Positions 43,375 to 53,800 of a DNA stretch of 60,000 bases are shown piece by piece. Positions within the stretch are counted from its first letter, which is position 1. Each line of letters starts with the position of its first letter. The DNA is taken from contig CM060734.1 of NCBI GenBank assembly GCA_030704615.1, positions 32,940,042-33,000,041 on the forward strand, in the 5' to 3' direction. The notes beneath the pieces are model-generated. The model did not search any database, was not told the origin of the DNA, and saw only the letters and a program-made list of their open reading frames with translations. The position numbers were made by a program, and so were the translations under genes. Source of the DNA: Takakia lepidozioides. Taxonomy: Eukaryota > Streptophyta > Takakiopsida > Takakiales > Takakiaceae.

Positions 43375-44690
43375 GTGGGAGGGGTGCCTTTTGTGGATGC
43401 AACTATGGCGGGGCTCGGTAACATGCATTTCCGGATGAGGGCAGTACTAATGTGGACAATCGAAGATTTTCCAGCATATGGGCTGATTTCAGGATGTTCA
43501 ACGAAGGGCTACAAAGCCTGCCCCCCTTGTGGGCCTGATCTGGACTCAAGGCACTCTGAGCACTTGAAAAAGCACGTTTATCTTGGCCACCGGCGGTACA
43601 CTAAGCGCCATCATCCCTACAAAAGGGCTGCGACTGCCTCTGATGGCACTATAGAGAGGTGCGACCCCCCTCCTCCTGTAACTCCAGCTGAAATCTTGGA
43701 GAAAGCCCTTGAGACACAGAATTATATGGAGATCACAGGTCGGAGCTATGACGATAAGCGTTGCCCTGCCAAGCGCCATGGTGGGAAGAGGAGATCTTGT
43801 TTGTGGGACCTCCCATACTGGAAGGTGAGCAGTGAACCAACCTTGCCTCCCACGTCATGCAAGCTGATTACATTCTCGTGGATGGGATTTTTTGTGTTGT
43901 GTGTTGTGTCTTCATTTATTAGAGTTCTCACATTAGGTTGATCTTTGTGCTTCTTCTCAACGCAGGACTTGTCTATTCGTCATACACTTGACGTTATGCA
44001 CTGTGAGAAAAACCTCATAGAGAACGTCATGAAGACAATTTTTGGAGAGAAAGACACCTTAGGGGTGCGGAAAGACATGGAGGCAATGCAGATCCGACAA
44101 CACCTGTGTCTTGTTCAAGAGCCTGGAAGACAGCCTGGGCAAACCAGGGAGGTATTGCCTGATGCCCCCTATGTTTTCATAGCCGCGTGTTCGGAGAAAT
44201 TTGTGCAAAGGTCTGGGACCCTTCCCGCATTAACAAACTGAGGGAAGATGCGGTACTAACCCTGTGCATGTTAGAGAAGGAATTCCCCCCTTCCTTCTTT
44301 GATGTGATGACCCACCTACCGATTCATTTAGTGGACGAGTTGGACATATGTGGGCCTGTGGGGACAAGGTGGTGCTATCCCATGGAACGATACTTAGGTG
44401 ACCTAAAGGGGTATGTGCGCAACAAAGCCAGGCCTGAGGGCAGCATGGCGAGGGGTCACATCATAGATGAAGCACTTGGGTTCTATACTGAATACCTTGC
44501 GCAATACCGCCACAGTAGACGTCGTGTGTGGGACCAAGAGGAGGACCCCGGGGTAAGTGGGGAGGTGTTACAAGGTAGTGGGCAGAAAAAAGATATTTCA
44601 GCTTTGTTGAGGGATCTAGCCCGCACCTATGTGTTGCAGAACACTGATGTAGTTGCTCCATACATGCGAGGCTATGAGGTAGAGAAATAA
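43375..44690 (+). pseudogene. CACTA (En/Spm-type) transposase: TNP2 and DUF4218 parts, internally deleted
   Basis: The first exon (to about 43826, donor AAG|GTGAGC) reads FRMRAVLMWTIEDFPAYGL, STKGYKACPPCGPD and HVYLGHRRYTKRHHPYKRA, the TNP2 hallmark. The second exon, from about 43965 (CGCAG|GAC), gives DLSIRHTLDVMHCEKNLIEN and DTLGVRKDMEAM. After LPDAPYVF the frame changes and homology jumps to EICAKVWDPSRINKLREDAV, then FPPSFFDVMTHLPIHLVDE, RWCYPMERYLGDLKGYVRN and ARPEGSMARGHIIDEA, which is DUF4218. Family members have roughly 60-80 residues between those two points, so an internal deletion is inferred. TNP2 cuts the element ends. DUF4216 does not follow here; a PPR piece does. Confidence 0.85.
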
Positions 44691-44942
44691 ATCGCCCTTT
44701 TTGAATCGAAAGATAGCAGATTCCACCTTTTGAGGAGTGGTTCCAGATAACAGTTGACAATCAGGTGAGGGATGGGGTGGATGTGAGGCGGCTATATTTG
44801 CGACCGTTGTTGACTGTCCAGTGACTGCCTGCATTGGGCAGATACTGTGGGTTCAATCCCCACCCATGTCAAGGGCAATCAAAGCAGCTGTTGATGTGCA
44901 GGTAGATTTAGGAGAACTTGACATGGCTTGATGTTGTCATAG

Positions 44943-45180
44943 AGGGCAACTGCTGAGGAGGTGGGGATGCGAAGGGATGAAGCCCAACCACATCACGTTT
45001 GTTTGTGTTTGCAATGCTCCTGCAAGTCTGGGAGCCCTGGAAAAGGGGAAAGAGGTCCATGGTGACATCGTCAAAGCTGGAATTGTGCCAGATGTCATTT
45101 TGAGCACTGCCCTAGTAGACATGTATGCCAAATGTGGGTGCATTAAGGATGCAAAGGGAGTTTTGAACATTATGCTGCAA
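44943..45180 (+). pseudogene. PPR protein fragment (PLS type)
   Basis: Reads GMKPNHITFVCVCNAPASLG, ALEKGKEVHGDIVKAGIVPD and VILSTALVDMYAKCGCIKDA, then KGVLNIM. This is the standard land-plant PLS-class repeat wording (P-N-x-I-T-F, G-K-x-V-H, L-V-D-M-Y-A-K-C-G-x-I-x-D-A). Functional PPR proteins bind organellar RNA and have ten or more repeats; here about two remain, with no transit peptide or start. It sits between the CACTA gene and accessory frames of the large retroelement. A second PPR scrap lies on the minus strand at 49417-49481. Confidence 0.85.
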
Positions 45181-45311
45181 GAATCACCTCCGGTCACAAC
45201 CATGCAACAACCTGAATTGTTGAGTGTACTTACAACACTGGGTTGGCTACCAAAAGTTTAAACACCAATCAAGTGACTGATTGGCTGAGAAAGTAACAGA
45301 CTGACATTCTG

Positions 45312-46357
45312 TTGCATGCAGGTTGTTATAAAGTAGCACGGCATGCCTACGGGTTGCTCAGAGAGAGAGTGGAGCCAGAGCTCCAAAATCTGTCCAGTGA
45401 ACTTCCTGATGTGCAGGTAATACCCCCACCAGCACCACAAGTTCCAGAAGAGGAACATCAGGACACAGCAGCATCTGGGAGAAATGAGGAAATTGAGAAG
45501 GATGATCTGGTGGAGCAGTGGCCTGAGTGGTTTGTGAGGCATCATCCTATGGATGAGAGGGGTGAACAGTAGCATGTTAACCATGATGGGCCTCGGCAGG
45601 TTATGCTGATGAACTCCATAAGCCGAACCCTCAATTTGTTGGGAACTTACATGAAGTCACATGTTCCAGTGACTCAGTTGGAAGTTCTGAAGGAGGAACT
45701 CAGAAAAGAGTTCGAAAATCGGTTGGCAACCGAGTGTGTTAACAAAGTTGAGATGGAAGTGCATCTGCAGTTGCAACAGGAGTTGAGGGAAACAAAGAAT
45801 GCTCTGCAATTTGCTAAGCAGCAACTGATTGAGGGGGGTCTGGAGCAAGACCATCTGCAGGAGATACACAAGCAGCAATTATTCCAATTGCAGAACAAGC
45901 ATGAGGATGAGATGCAAGGACTAAAGGAACAACAGGAGTTGGAGGTAGTACATCAAAGGATGACGGTGCAATGTGCCACCCTCACAAATGTTCTAGAGCA
46001 AGCCACAACAGAAGCCAACCAGCAGAGGGAGCGATGTGTAAGGGCAGAAACGGAGGTAGTGGAGCAAGCCAAATTCATTGTGGACCTCAAAGATACAATA
46101 TGTCACAATGAGGGTGCTTTACAGCAATACAAACAGGTTGAGGCTAACCAGGAGAAGTACATTGTGGAGTTACAACAGACCTTATGTCGAATAGGAATCA
46201 ACTCTCTGTAGCTAACAAGGCAGCGAGGGAAGCCAATAATCTGGCTGCAGCTTATGCCAATTTAGTTGAACCTCATGAGAAGCGCATGCAAGGATTGCAA
46301 CAGCAGTTAGATGTCTATAGACTCAAGGAGGAGCAGAGTCTCAGAGATGTTACATAG
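45312..46357 (+). pseudogene. accessory coiled-coil frame of the large Ty3/gypsy element (3' half)
   Basis: The frame from 45312 carries ERVEPELQNLSSELPDVQVI and a TAG at 45570. The same frame then runs to 46211 as a long Gln/Glu-rich coiled coil (KEELRKEFENRLATECV, LQLQQELRETKNALQFAKQQ, RCVRAETEVVEQAKFIVDLK). A shift at the end continues ANKAAREANNLAAAYANLVE to a TAG at 46355. No enzyme motif is present. Position between the PPR piece and the next accessory frame, upstream of the polypurine tract and 3' LTR, marks it as retroelement cargo. The role is unknown; a structural or scaffold protein is a guess. Confidence 0.55.
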
Positions 46358-46386
46358 GACAGAGTGGATGACCAACTTTTAAAAGT

Positions 46387-47635
46387 ATGGTTAGCACAAG
46401 GGCCGTGGAAGGGAAAGCACCGAGAAAGCTCACCCAGGGGGAGATGAATGACCTGAGGCTGCAAGTGCAGAATATTGCCACCACTACTATAGACAATGTC
46501 TATAGTAGAATAGGAGAGCTCCAAGAGGATGTGGATACACTGCAGACTCAAGTGGAAGACTTGAGTTCAAACATAGACCAAAGGCTCATGATTCCTGAAG
46601 AACATCACATGGAGGCGTATTTGAGGGCCAGAACTCTAGTTTTGGGGTCTTCTTCGCAGGGGATGCCAATGGTGGAAACACCAATAGAACCAGTTTCACA
46701 GCAGGTGGCTGTACAGGTTACTGAATCTCCTATGACAGCAGTTGCACGGCCTGAGGTATGGGGAAATGCTGCTTTCAAACCACCCAAGACTCATGCTGCA
46801 CGGGAATACAACCGAGCAATGATCATGCCCTTCAATGAAATTCCAAATAGCTTGGATTTGGCTTGGAATCAATTTGGTCCTCCACAATCCTTTCCACACT
46901 ACTACCAAATAATGCGCATTTGGTTGTCAGTGGCTACTCGGACTAAGATTCTGGCAATGAATCAGCTCATTGAGGATCATCATTTTTCAAGATCATTGGA
47001 CCTTACATGTGGTGCCGCATCATACGTATTTATATGATGTGAAAATCATGTTACAGAAGGATTCACAACTCCGTTCATGGTTTAACATGGCCTGGAACAA
47101 CTTGAGCAACGAAAAACGGCATATTGACGACATTTTTAATAAGGAGCAGACAGCTTGGCAATACCTATACTGCTCCAAAGTTACTGGCACACCTCTCACC
47201 TATACTGAGAAGGAATTGTTGAAGTTCAATCAACTTGCTTTCCACAGGTTACACAACGTTGTGAAGCTTAAGGTTCCTGACATGGTGGGGCCACACTGTA
47301 TGCCAATTTTCATTCCAGAGAAACCAAGAAAGGCAAGAAAACCAAAAAACTACAGGACTGAAGCAGATTCGGACACAACGGCTGAAACTTCAGAACAAAC
47401 TCTTGACATATGGGAGGAATATGATCAAGCATTGCACGACAAGAAACGGCGGGGATCTCCCACACCAGAGCCATTACAGCCGGTTCAGTCAAAGGGCAAC
47501 AAATCAGGTTCAAGTACAGCTCAAGCATCTCCAGCAAGCAGTCATAGAACTCGGGCACGTACAGAGAGCCCTCCACGACACTCTCACAAACAGACAGGAC
47601 CACGTTCACAAAGATTTACTGATCCTAAGCAGTAA
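46387..47635 (+). pseudogene. second accessory frame of the large Ty3/gypsy element
   Basis: From the ATG at 46387 (MVSTRAVEGKAPRKLTQGEM) a heptad-rich N-terminus (SRIGELQEDVDTLQTQVEDL) leads to a linker (SQQVAVQVTESPMTAV). A folded-looking part follows (FNEIPNSLDLAWNQFGPPQ). One frameshift near 46985 is bridged to YLYDVKIMLQKDSQLRSWF, MAWNNLSNEKRHIDDIFNKE and LLKFNQLAFHRLHNVVKLKV, and then a basic Ser/Arg/Pro tail (SSHRTRARTESPPRHSH). About 416 codons in all. No family is recognised. The stop lies about 15 bp before the polypurine tract, a usual place for the last gene of an LTR element. Confidence 0.6.
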
Positions 47636-47651
47636 ACCGTGAGGACACGGC

Positions 47652-47673
47652 TTTTTGAGAAGGGAAAGGGTAA
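47652..47673 (+). promoter_or_regulatory. polypurine tract
   Basis: GAGAAGGGAAAGGG followed by TAA lies directly before the TG that starts the LTR at 47674. Purine-rich tracts at this spot prime second-strand synthesis in LTR retrotransposons. Confidence 0.7.
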
Positions 47674-48602
47674 TGTTAGGAGGCAGTCTGGGACTTAGGC
47701 ATTTTTATGGGTTCTGTGGAGTCTGGGACTTAGACACTTCTATGGGTTCTGAGGGGTACCCTTAATTTTTTGAGATAGCCCGTCACAGCCAGTCACAGCC
47801 CGACACAGTCATAGCCCGTCACAGCCATACACAGCCCGGCACAGCCAGTCACAGCCCGACACAGTCACAGCCCGTCACAGCCATACACAGCCAGTCACAG
47901 CCCAACACAGCCCGAAATAGCCGTCACAGTCTGACACAGTCGCACAGTCAGTCATAGCTGTCACAGTCGTAGGGGACGGTTACCATGACAGGGAACGACT
48001 GTGGGGAACAACATCTGTCGGGGAACATGTAATTCACGGAGGACGGTTAGTGAAGGGAAACGGTTAGAACAGGGGGGAAGGAGATAAAGCGGGCAGTGGA
48101 GACGGGAGAGGAGGACTTTTTGGGGATGGAGATCACTGCTGGGGGACTTTAGCCACGGAGATCACTCCTGGGGAAGGACTAAGATCGAAGGAAGGGAAGC
48201 TGGCGAGGAGGAAGGAGATACTATAGGACAGAGTTAGTACGAGATGTAGGATTACTTAGAGGGATAGATTAGAGAAGTTAGGACATCAGCATGTATCCGA
48301 TTATGATTAATCTGATTCTCATCCGATACAAACACCTTGTGTTGAGAGACTTGAGTGAAGTTGTGTATGAATGAAATCAGGGGGCCCAAGAAGCAATCTG
48401 ACGCTTAAAAAGATACCTGGTCATGATAAACAGGGAATATAAACTGATAAGGAATATAATTGGAAACCCAACAATGATTCACTAGCTGCAGGTCATGACT
48501 GATTGTTTCACGCGGGCTGAATGCTTAGAGATATCCAACTCTTCTATCTTGGAGTTTCCCCCTCGGATAGCGAAGGGATGGGTGAGTAAAAGCCGTGTGA
48601 CA
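47674..48602 (+). repeat. 3' LTR of the large Ty3/gypsy element (929 bp)
   Basis: Bounded by TGTTAGGAGG and CGTGTGACA. From about 48190 to the end it is almost identical to the minus-strand copy at 58125-58528, where it is followed by a primer binding site. It contains a CACAGCC/CGACACAG repeat block (47780-47960) and, near its end, ATGG followed by GTGAGTAAAAG. The bases after it (GTTGTCTTTCC) belong to an eIF4A fragment, so the LTR edge is an insertion junction. Confidence 0.85.
47780..47960 (+). repeat. CACAGCC / CGACACAGTC short tandem block in the LTR
   Basis: Irregular 10-15 bp units such as GTCACAGCC, CGACACAG and CATACACAGCC. The word CACAGCCCAACACAG also occurs in the decapeptide-coding repeat at 51244-51475 on the other strand. 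Confidence 0.85.
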
Positions 48603-48720
48603 GTTGTCTTTCCCGTCCTGGACTGAGCTTGCTAAATGACATCGAGGCCCTTGGTAAAGGGCACAATACCACATTGCTGGATGGCTGAAGCTTTCTCAAA
48701 ACCGATGAATCTGAGGAACC
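48603..48720 (-). pseudogene. eIF4A fragment (Q-motif to P-loop), cut by the LTR
   Basis: The minus strand reads FIGFEKASAIQQCGIVPFTK, then GLDVI, a TAG in place of a Gln codon, then QAQSRTGKTT. In eIF4A this is G-F-E-K-P-S-A-I-Q-Q-R-G, then G-L-D-V-I-Q-Q-A-Q-S-G-T-G-K-T: the Q-motif and Walker A loop of the translation-initiation RNA helicase. The first Gly of the loop is changed to Arg. The fragment stops exactly at the LTR edge (48602), right after the Lys-Thr-Thr of the loop. Upstream, a good acceptor (CCTTGCAG) near 48740 suggests an exon start. Clearly non-functional. Confidence 0.8.
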
Positions 48721-48943
48721 TGAGTGGGATGAGCTGCAAGGAGAAACTGACATCAATCAGTATGGAGGCAACAGTGAGAATGTCACAGAAAGAATGCAAA
48801 GGGAGCTGTTGCAACTTGCAGCAAAGGAAGGTTATAAAGAAGATTTGTTTATGCTAGTTCTTGTATCTGAGAGGGAGGAACGCGAGCCAAACATTTGGAG
48901 TGATATACAAGCATACATGCAATCACAGAAAGGGCAAGGTTAA
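48689..48943 (+). other. short open frame of unknown origin
   Basis: 84 codons without a start: DESEEPEWDELQGETDIN, then RMQRELLQLAAKEGYKED and REEREPNIWSDIQAYMQS. The composition looks protein-like, and it overlaps the minus-strand eIF4A piece only at its left edge. It could be a third captured scrap or chance. No family is recognised. Confidence 0.25.
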
Positions 48944-49020
48944 GTGATAAGTTGCCCCACTGCTTATCTGTCTCGCATCCTCACTGGCAGGTCACGGCGG
49001 TCTCTCTCTCGCGCTTTCAG

Positions 49021-49206
49021 CGAACAGTTATTGAAATAGTATGGCAGGATCTGCACCCGAAGGTTCTCGGTTTCACGCTTGCCAGTATGACGCCAAGATG
49101 GGGTCCATCTTCAGTAGAGAGGGCGATGATTTCATTTTAAAATTGGAGGAGGTCCATGAAACCTTTGATGCTATGGGCCTCCATGAGAATTTCCTGAGGG
49201 GCATTT
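49021..49206 (+). pseudogene. eIF4A N-terminal fragment with its 5' splice acceptor
   Basis: The ATG at 49041 gives MAGSAPEGSRFHACQYDAK, later KLEEVHETFDAMGLHENFL and RGIY. This matches the start of plant eIF4A (M-A-G-S-A-P-E-G, F-D-x-M-G-L-x-E-N-L-L-R-G-I-Y). Homology stops after GGCATTTATG; sequence beyond (AAATACAAAAAAAA) is unrelated. A polypyrimidine stretch and CTTTCAG| at 49020 look like the acceptor of a 5'-untranslated-region intron, so the copy came from genomic DNA, not from mature mRNA. It is opposite in strand to the piece at 48603-48720. Confidence 0.8.
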
Positions 49207-49416
49207 ATGAAATACAAAAAAAACTTGAGATGACTGGGCACATCCTTTTCCAAACAGTACCTTCGTGGCGTATGCCCCCTCAAGTACCCCACACCATTGT
49301 CACAGATATCATGCAACCATGTACACGGGGGCTAGCCCTCCTCTTGCGCTTATTTCTACCCAGCTCCACCTCATCTGTCCACTACATCCACACATGTCAC
49401 GAAAGGTCTCCAAAAA

Positions 49417-49481
49417 GCCTCCATCCCGTGCCCCTGTTGTGCATTCCCTGCAAGCATCGCGTTCCATGACACTACATCTTG
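49417..49481 (-). pseudogene. PPR scrap directly after the accessory frame
   Basis: The minus strand reads QDVVSWNAMLAGNAQQGHGM, then EA, the canonical PPR turn (D-V-V-S-W-N-A-M-I-A-G-Y-A-Q-x-G). In a PPR protein this comes immediately before the E-G-M-K-P-N-H-I-T-F stretch found on the plus strand at 44943. It begins 4 bases after the stop codon of the accessory frame at 49483. Confidence 0.75.
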
Positions 49482-49482
49482 T

Positions 49483-50874
49483 TTAGTCTTCATAGAGAAG
49501 ATCACCTCTCTCAATCTCTGCCACCACTTGCTCTGTAGTTGGAATATCTAACCCTTCTGTTTCCAAATCTATTATTTGTGGAGGAACCGCATGGACCACT
49601 TGTGGTAACTCTTTGGCAAGCCGTTCACCTGGCTGTGATGGCTGTGATACTGAATTGACTTCCTGTTCCCTCTCCACAGGTTGTGCTGTTTGTAACCCTT
49701 GATCTCTGTGCTGCTGTACCCTCTCCTGCACAAGAGCTTGAGTAACTTCTTCCTCCTGCTGCCGTGCAGCTAATGGTTCGGCTTCCAACGTGATCCCTTT
49801 CCTCTGTCTTTTGGGCTGTTGATGCATTGCCAATCCTCCTTCACCCTGTGAAAAACCTTGCTCTTCTATGGTAGTGGTTGTTATTTCAAACACTCCCATT
49901 TCCTTCCTTTCTCTCGCATCAAGTACGCATGAGTCTAGGATGATTTGTGCAATGACTGGCCCAGATACTATGATAGGAGATTTAACGGCAGTTCCCTGCA
50001 ATCTTTTCATCTCCTCTACCAGTCCGTTGTACATGATGTTCTCCCATGCTACCTCTTCTCCTCTCAGGCCTTTGAGTATTTCCTCTGTGAAGGATATGCT
50101 CAAATACTGCTGGTTCTGTTTCATGGCAAACAGAACGTTCAATATCTGGCCTACCTCCTTGAGCCCTGGGTACACCGCTTTGGTACAAGCATAGCCTTGA
50201 GTTTTAAAGAAACTCCCTTCTTCAAACAAATCTTTCATCTGCAATCTAGCCCTGTGCTCGTCCACATGAACCTGACCTGCTGGCAATGAAAACAGTTGCT
50301 GTAGGTATAAGGGAGTAAGTTCTAATTCAACTCCCTTCACCATTGTGGCTCCTGTCTTTGGGTCAAAGTTCTGCAAGAATTCTAACATGTACTTCCGATG
50401 GTGCAATGTCCAATCCTTGTTTTGCAATCCTTGTAATCGCAGTTCCTCTAGTAACTTCACCGCGTATGGCGTCGCAATCGTCTGTTTCTGCAGGATTGTG
50501 GTGCTTTTCACCTTGATGTCCTCCATCCCTCTTACTCTCTTCATTTTAGAGAAACCATAAGGCTGTGGCTGTAACAACTGAAGTAATGCCTGCAGAGCAC
50601 AAAGCACAAACGTATGATTGCCACAAAATGCTATGGGTAATGTCCTGTAAACCTGCGGGGCTTGCAAGCATGGATCAAGAGAAAAGTTACTCTCTGTTCT
50701 TCTGTTTCCTCGCCACTGCGTGAGTAGTATCGCGAGCGTATAATCTGCTAGTTCCCTCATAGCTTCAAAACTATCGCATTGATTGTCTGTCCCGTCGAGA
50801 CGCCCGTTACTTGGAACGACGCCGACTCTTACGCTCAGAACCTTTTTACTTTCTTGAAGTTGCTCCTGCTTCAT
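49483..50874 (-). CDS. accessory frame behind integrase, 463 codons, function unknown
   Basis: Starts at the ATG at 50874 (MKQEQLQESKKVLSVRVGVV). It is in the same frame as pol: only one TAG and two codons separate them. Notable stretches: LPIAFCGNHTFVLCALQALL, VKGVELELTPLYLQQLFSLP, FEEGSFFKTQGYACTKAVYP, SPIIVSGPVIAQIILDSCVL, and a Gln/Glu-rich tail with QQEEEVTQALVQERVQQHRD. The middle (a V-x-G block and then an L-x-x-L-F-x-L-P block) faintly recalls the putative plant transposon protein domain found in other plant retroelements; this is weak. The frame is fully open, while pol next to it has several lesions. The truncated copy at 24577 has CAG in place of the TAG, so an integrase fusion was probably ancestral. 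Confidence 0.6.
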   Translation of the reverse strand: MKQEQLQESKKVLSVRVGVVPSNGRLDGTDNQCDSFEAMRELADYTLAILLTQWRGNRRTESNFSLDPCLQAPQVYRTLPIAFCGNHTFVLCALQALLQLLQPQPYGFSKMKRVRGMEDIKVKSTTILQKQTIATPYAVKLLEELRLQGLQNKDWTLHHRKYMLEFLQNFDPKTGATMVKGVELELTPLYLQQLFSLPAGQVHVDEHRARLQMKDLFEEGSFFKTQGYACTKAVYPGLKEVGQILNVLFAMKQNQQYLSISFTEEILKGLRGEEVAWENIMYNGLVEEMKRLQGTAVKSPIIVSGPVIAQIILDSCVLDARERKEMGVFEITTTTIEEQGFSQGEGGLAMHQQPKRQRKGITLEAEPLAARQQEEEVTQALVQERVQQHRDQGLQTAQPVEREQEVNSVSQPSQPGERLAKELPQVVHAVPPQIIDLETEGLDIPTTEQVVAEIERGDLLYED

Positions 50875-50880
50875 GATTGG

Positions 50881-53800
50881 CTATAACCGCTGTGACTGGA
50901 TTTTAGAATTAATTTTCTTTAGTGGATTTTCCCTGCTGGCCTGTCCACTAGGATAACACACGTGACAAGAAATTCGTTTTTCTGTACTCGCCGTATGTTC
51001 CGTTACCATTTTTCCGTATGCATTAATGGGCCCGCCATCCATCCTCTTTGACGTAGTAGGTAGGTACTTTGACGGCCACTCCTGTCCTTTTTCTTGATGA
51101 CACTTGTTCTTGCAGCTCCTTCTCAGCTGTGCGTCACGGCCTGACTTCCACGCGTCCACTTTTAAACTGACTTCCGCCCTTTCTTCCGCCGGCCATTTCC
51201 CTGATGTTTTCTTTCGTCCACCTGTCACTAATCCTATGGACTGTGTAATTCTGATTGGCTGTGTGAGGCTGTGACAGGCTATGCCGCCCTGTGCTAGGCT
51301 GTGCGCGATTGTGTGACACTGTGCTGGGCTGTGATAGGCTGTGTGACCCTGTGTTGGGCTGTGATGGGCTGTGTGACCCTGTGTTGGGCTGTGATGGGCT
51401 GTGTGACCCTGTGTTGGACTGTGATAGGCTGTATGACCCTGTGTTGGGCTGTGATAGCTATTTAAACATCTGTGTTTTCCGCTCCTCACCGGTTTAACGA
51501 CAAGTATTCTATGCTCCGTTGGTGTTACTGGAACAGCCTGTATTTGCTCCTGTGGTTCTATATGCAAATCGTGCCTCAATGGCTTGTCATGGATACCACT
51601 GTATCCTTTCAACTTGTTGGCATTGACCCTGCCCAGCATTTCTTTGTTAACGGTTTGTAACATGGCCGTGTTGTTATCATACATCTTTTGTATGACGTAA
51701 GGTCCCTTCCATGGCGATTTAAGCTTAGAAGCCTTAATCTTTCCCTTCTTCTGCAACCACAAAACCAAATCTCCTGTTTTGAAAGTCTTCAACTTCCCTT
51801 CATCAAACTGATCCTTTCTTTTCATCTGTATTCTCGTCATGTTGTCAGCTGCATCAGCTCGTACTTCCTCCATATGGTATAATTCATGTTTCCTTACCTT
51901 AATTGAATCTTCCAATTCCATTCTTCTTCCCCATTCAGTTCTCATAGTAGGTAATAAAAACTCCACTGGAAGTAAAGCTTCCATACCATAAACTAATTGG
52001 AATGGTGTATACTTAGTGGTGACTTTATATGAAGTCCTGTATGACCACAAAGCTGTCAGTAGCTTTGTATCCCAGTCTGTTCTGTTTGCATTGACTATTT
52101 TAGCCAAGATGGTACATAGTATTTTGTTGGTAGCCTCTGCCTGTCCATTACCTTGTGGGTAATAGGTTGTACTTTTCCTATGCACAATCATGAACTCCTT
52201 AGTCAAGAGTTCTATGGTCTCATTGATGAAGTGACTTCCCTGATCACTGATAAATTCCAGGGGACAGCCAAACTGTGTAAGTATGTTCTCATACAGGAAC
52301 CTGGCTATGGACTTAGCTGTGTTGTCCCTCAGAGCTTTAGCTTCCACCCACTTCGTAGTATAATCAGTAGCTGTGATTATATACTTGTTCTGTGTATTCT
52401 TGGCTGGTGGGTTTATTGGTCCAACAAAGTCTAGTCCCCATTTCTGAAATGGTTCAGTAGGCATTGTAGGATGCAAAGCCATCTTTCCAGACCTCTGCAA
52501 TGGTCCTAGCCTCTGACACTCATCACAAGTTTTACAATACTTGTGCACATCTTTGAACAAGGTAGGCCACCAGTAACCGGCAAGTAGTATCTTCCTACTG
52601 GTAGTCTCTTCTCCAAAATGGCCCCCTACCACTCCTTTATGAATTTCTTCCAAAACTTTATCAACTTCATGGTGGTATAAGCATCGCTTCAGCACTCCAT
52701 CTGGTCCTAGCTTATACATTCTGCTTCCTACCATAGTGTAAGGTAAAGCCTTGATAGCAATTCTCTTTCTCTGCTCCTTCCCATAACTTGGTGGACATTG
52801 ACCATGAGTAAGATAGTATCTGATTGGCCATTGCCAATCTAACCAATCATCTGCACTTCCCTGCACCTCCACGGCAAATAAGCTCGCATCTGGTAATTGA
52901 TCATCTACTCCTGTGGCTGGTTCACGTGTTGATAACCGTGACAAGTGGTCCGCCACAAGATGCAGCCTCCTAGGCTTGTAAATAACCTCAAACTCAAATT
53001 CGTGTAAGATTATCAACCATCTTGCTATTCTTCCGCTTATCAGAGGTTTGTTTACCAATTATATCAAAGCTTGGTGATCCACATAGAACATAAACTTCTT
53101 ACCCAACAAGTAATGCCTGAATTTCTTCACTGCATAGATCATTGCCAATGCTTCTCTTTCTGTTGTGCTATAATTTCTTTCAGCATTGTTCATTAATCGG
53201 CTAGCATAGTACACAGGTGAATCTATCCTTCCTGTAACATTTTGGGCTAGCACCGCTCCCAATGCTTCTCCTGAAGCATCACAGTGAACATGGAACATTT
53301 CCTGCCAGTGAGGATTAATCAATACAAGTGTAGTTCTCATTGACAATGTCAGTTCCTCAAAAGCCTGTTGACATTCATCTGTCCATGCAAACACTGCGTC
53401 TTTTTTTTAAAGTTTGCTCAAAGGTGCTGCCATCTGTGCATACCGTCTGACAAATCTTCTGTAGTAGCTGGTTTGTCCCAGGAATCTCCTTAGACTCTTA
53501 GCATTTACTGGAGGTGGGGAGGCTTTAATGGCCTCCGTCTTTCTGGGATCCACTAGAAGTCCCTTTTTACACACTATGTGTCCCAAAAGTACCCCTGAGT
53601 TCACACAGAAAGTACATTTCTCTCTGGATTCAGGCCCAGACCTCTCATCCTGCATCTGGCCAAGCACAACTCCAATTTATGTAAGTGCTCACTCTTAGAG
53701 CTATACACACTGAAATCATCCAAGAACACCTGCATGAAATCATCAAGGTACTCCTGAAAAGATTCACTTATAACTCTCTGGAAAGTTGCTGGTGCATTAC

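Noticed and set aside
44820-44880. tRNA-like B-box (GGGTTCAATCCCC) that could mark a second SINE or a tRNA gene.
   Set aside because: No acceptor stem, no convincing A-box at the right distance and no tail; probably chance or a very old scrap.
45312-47635. Accessory frames as an env-like gene.
   Set aside because: No signal peptide, membrane segment or fusion-peptide-like stretch is visible; the sequences are coiled coil and basic tail.
51291-51497. Plus-strand open frame with CDRLCDPVLGCDGLCDPVLG repeats, resembling a Cys-rich peptide.
   Set aside because: It is the antisense of the in-frame decapeptide repeat of pol.
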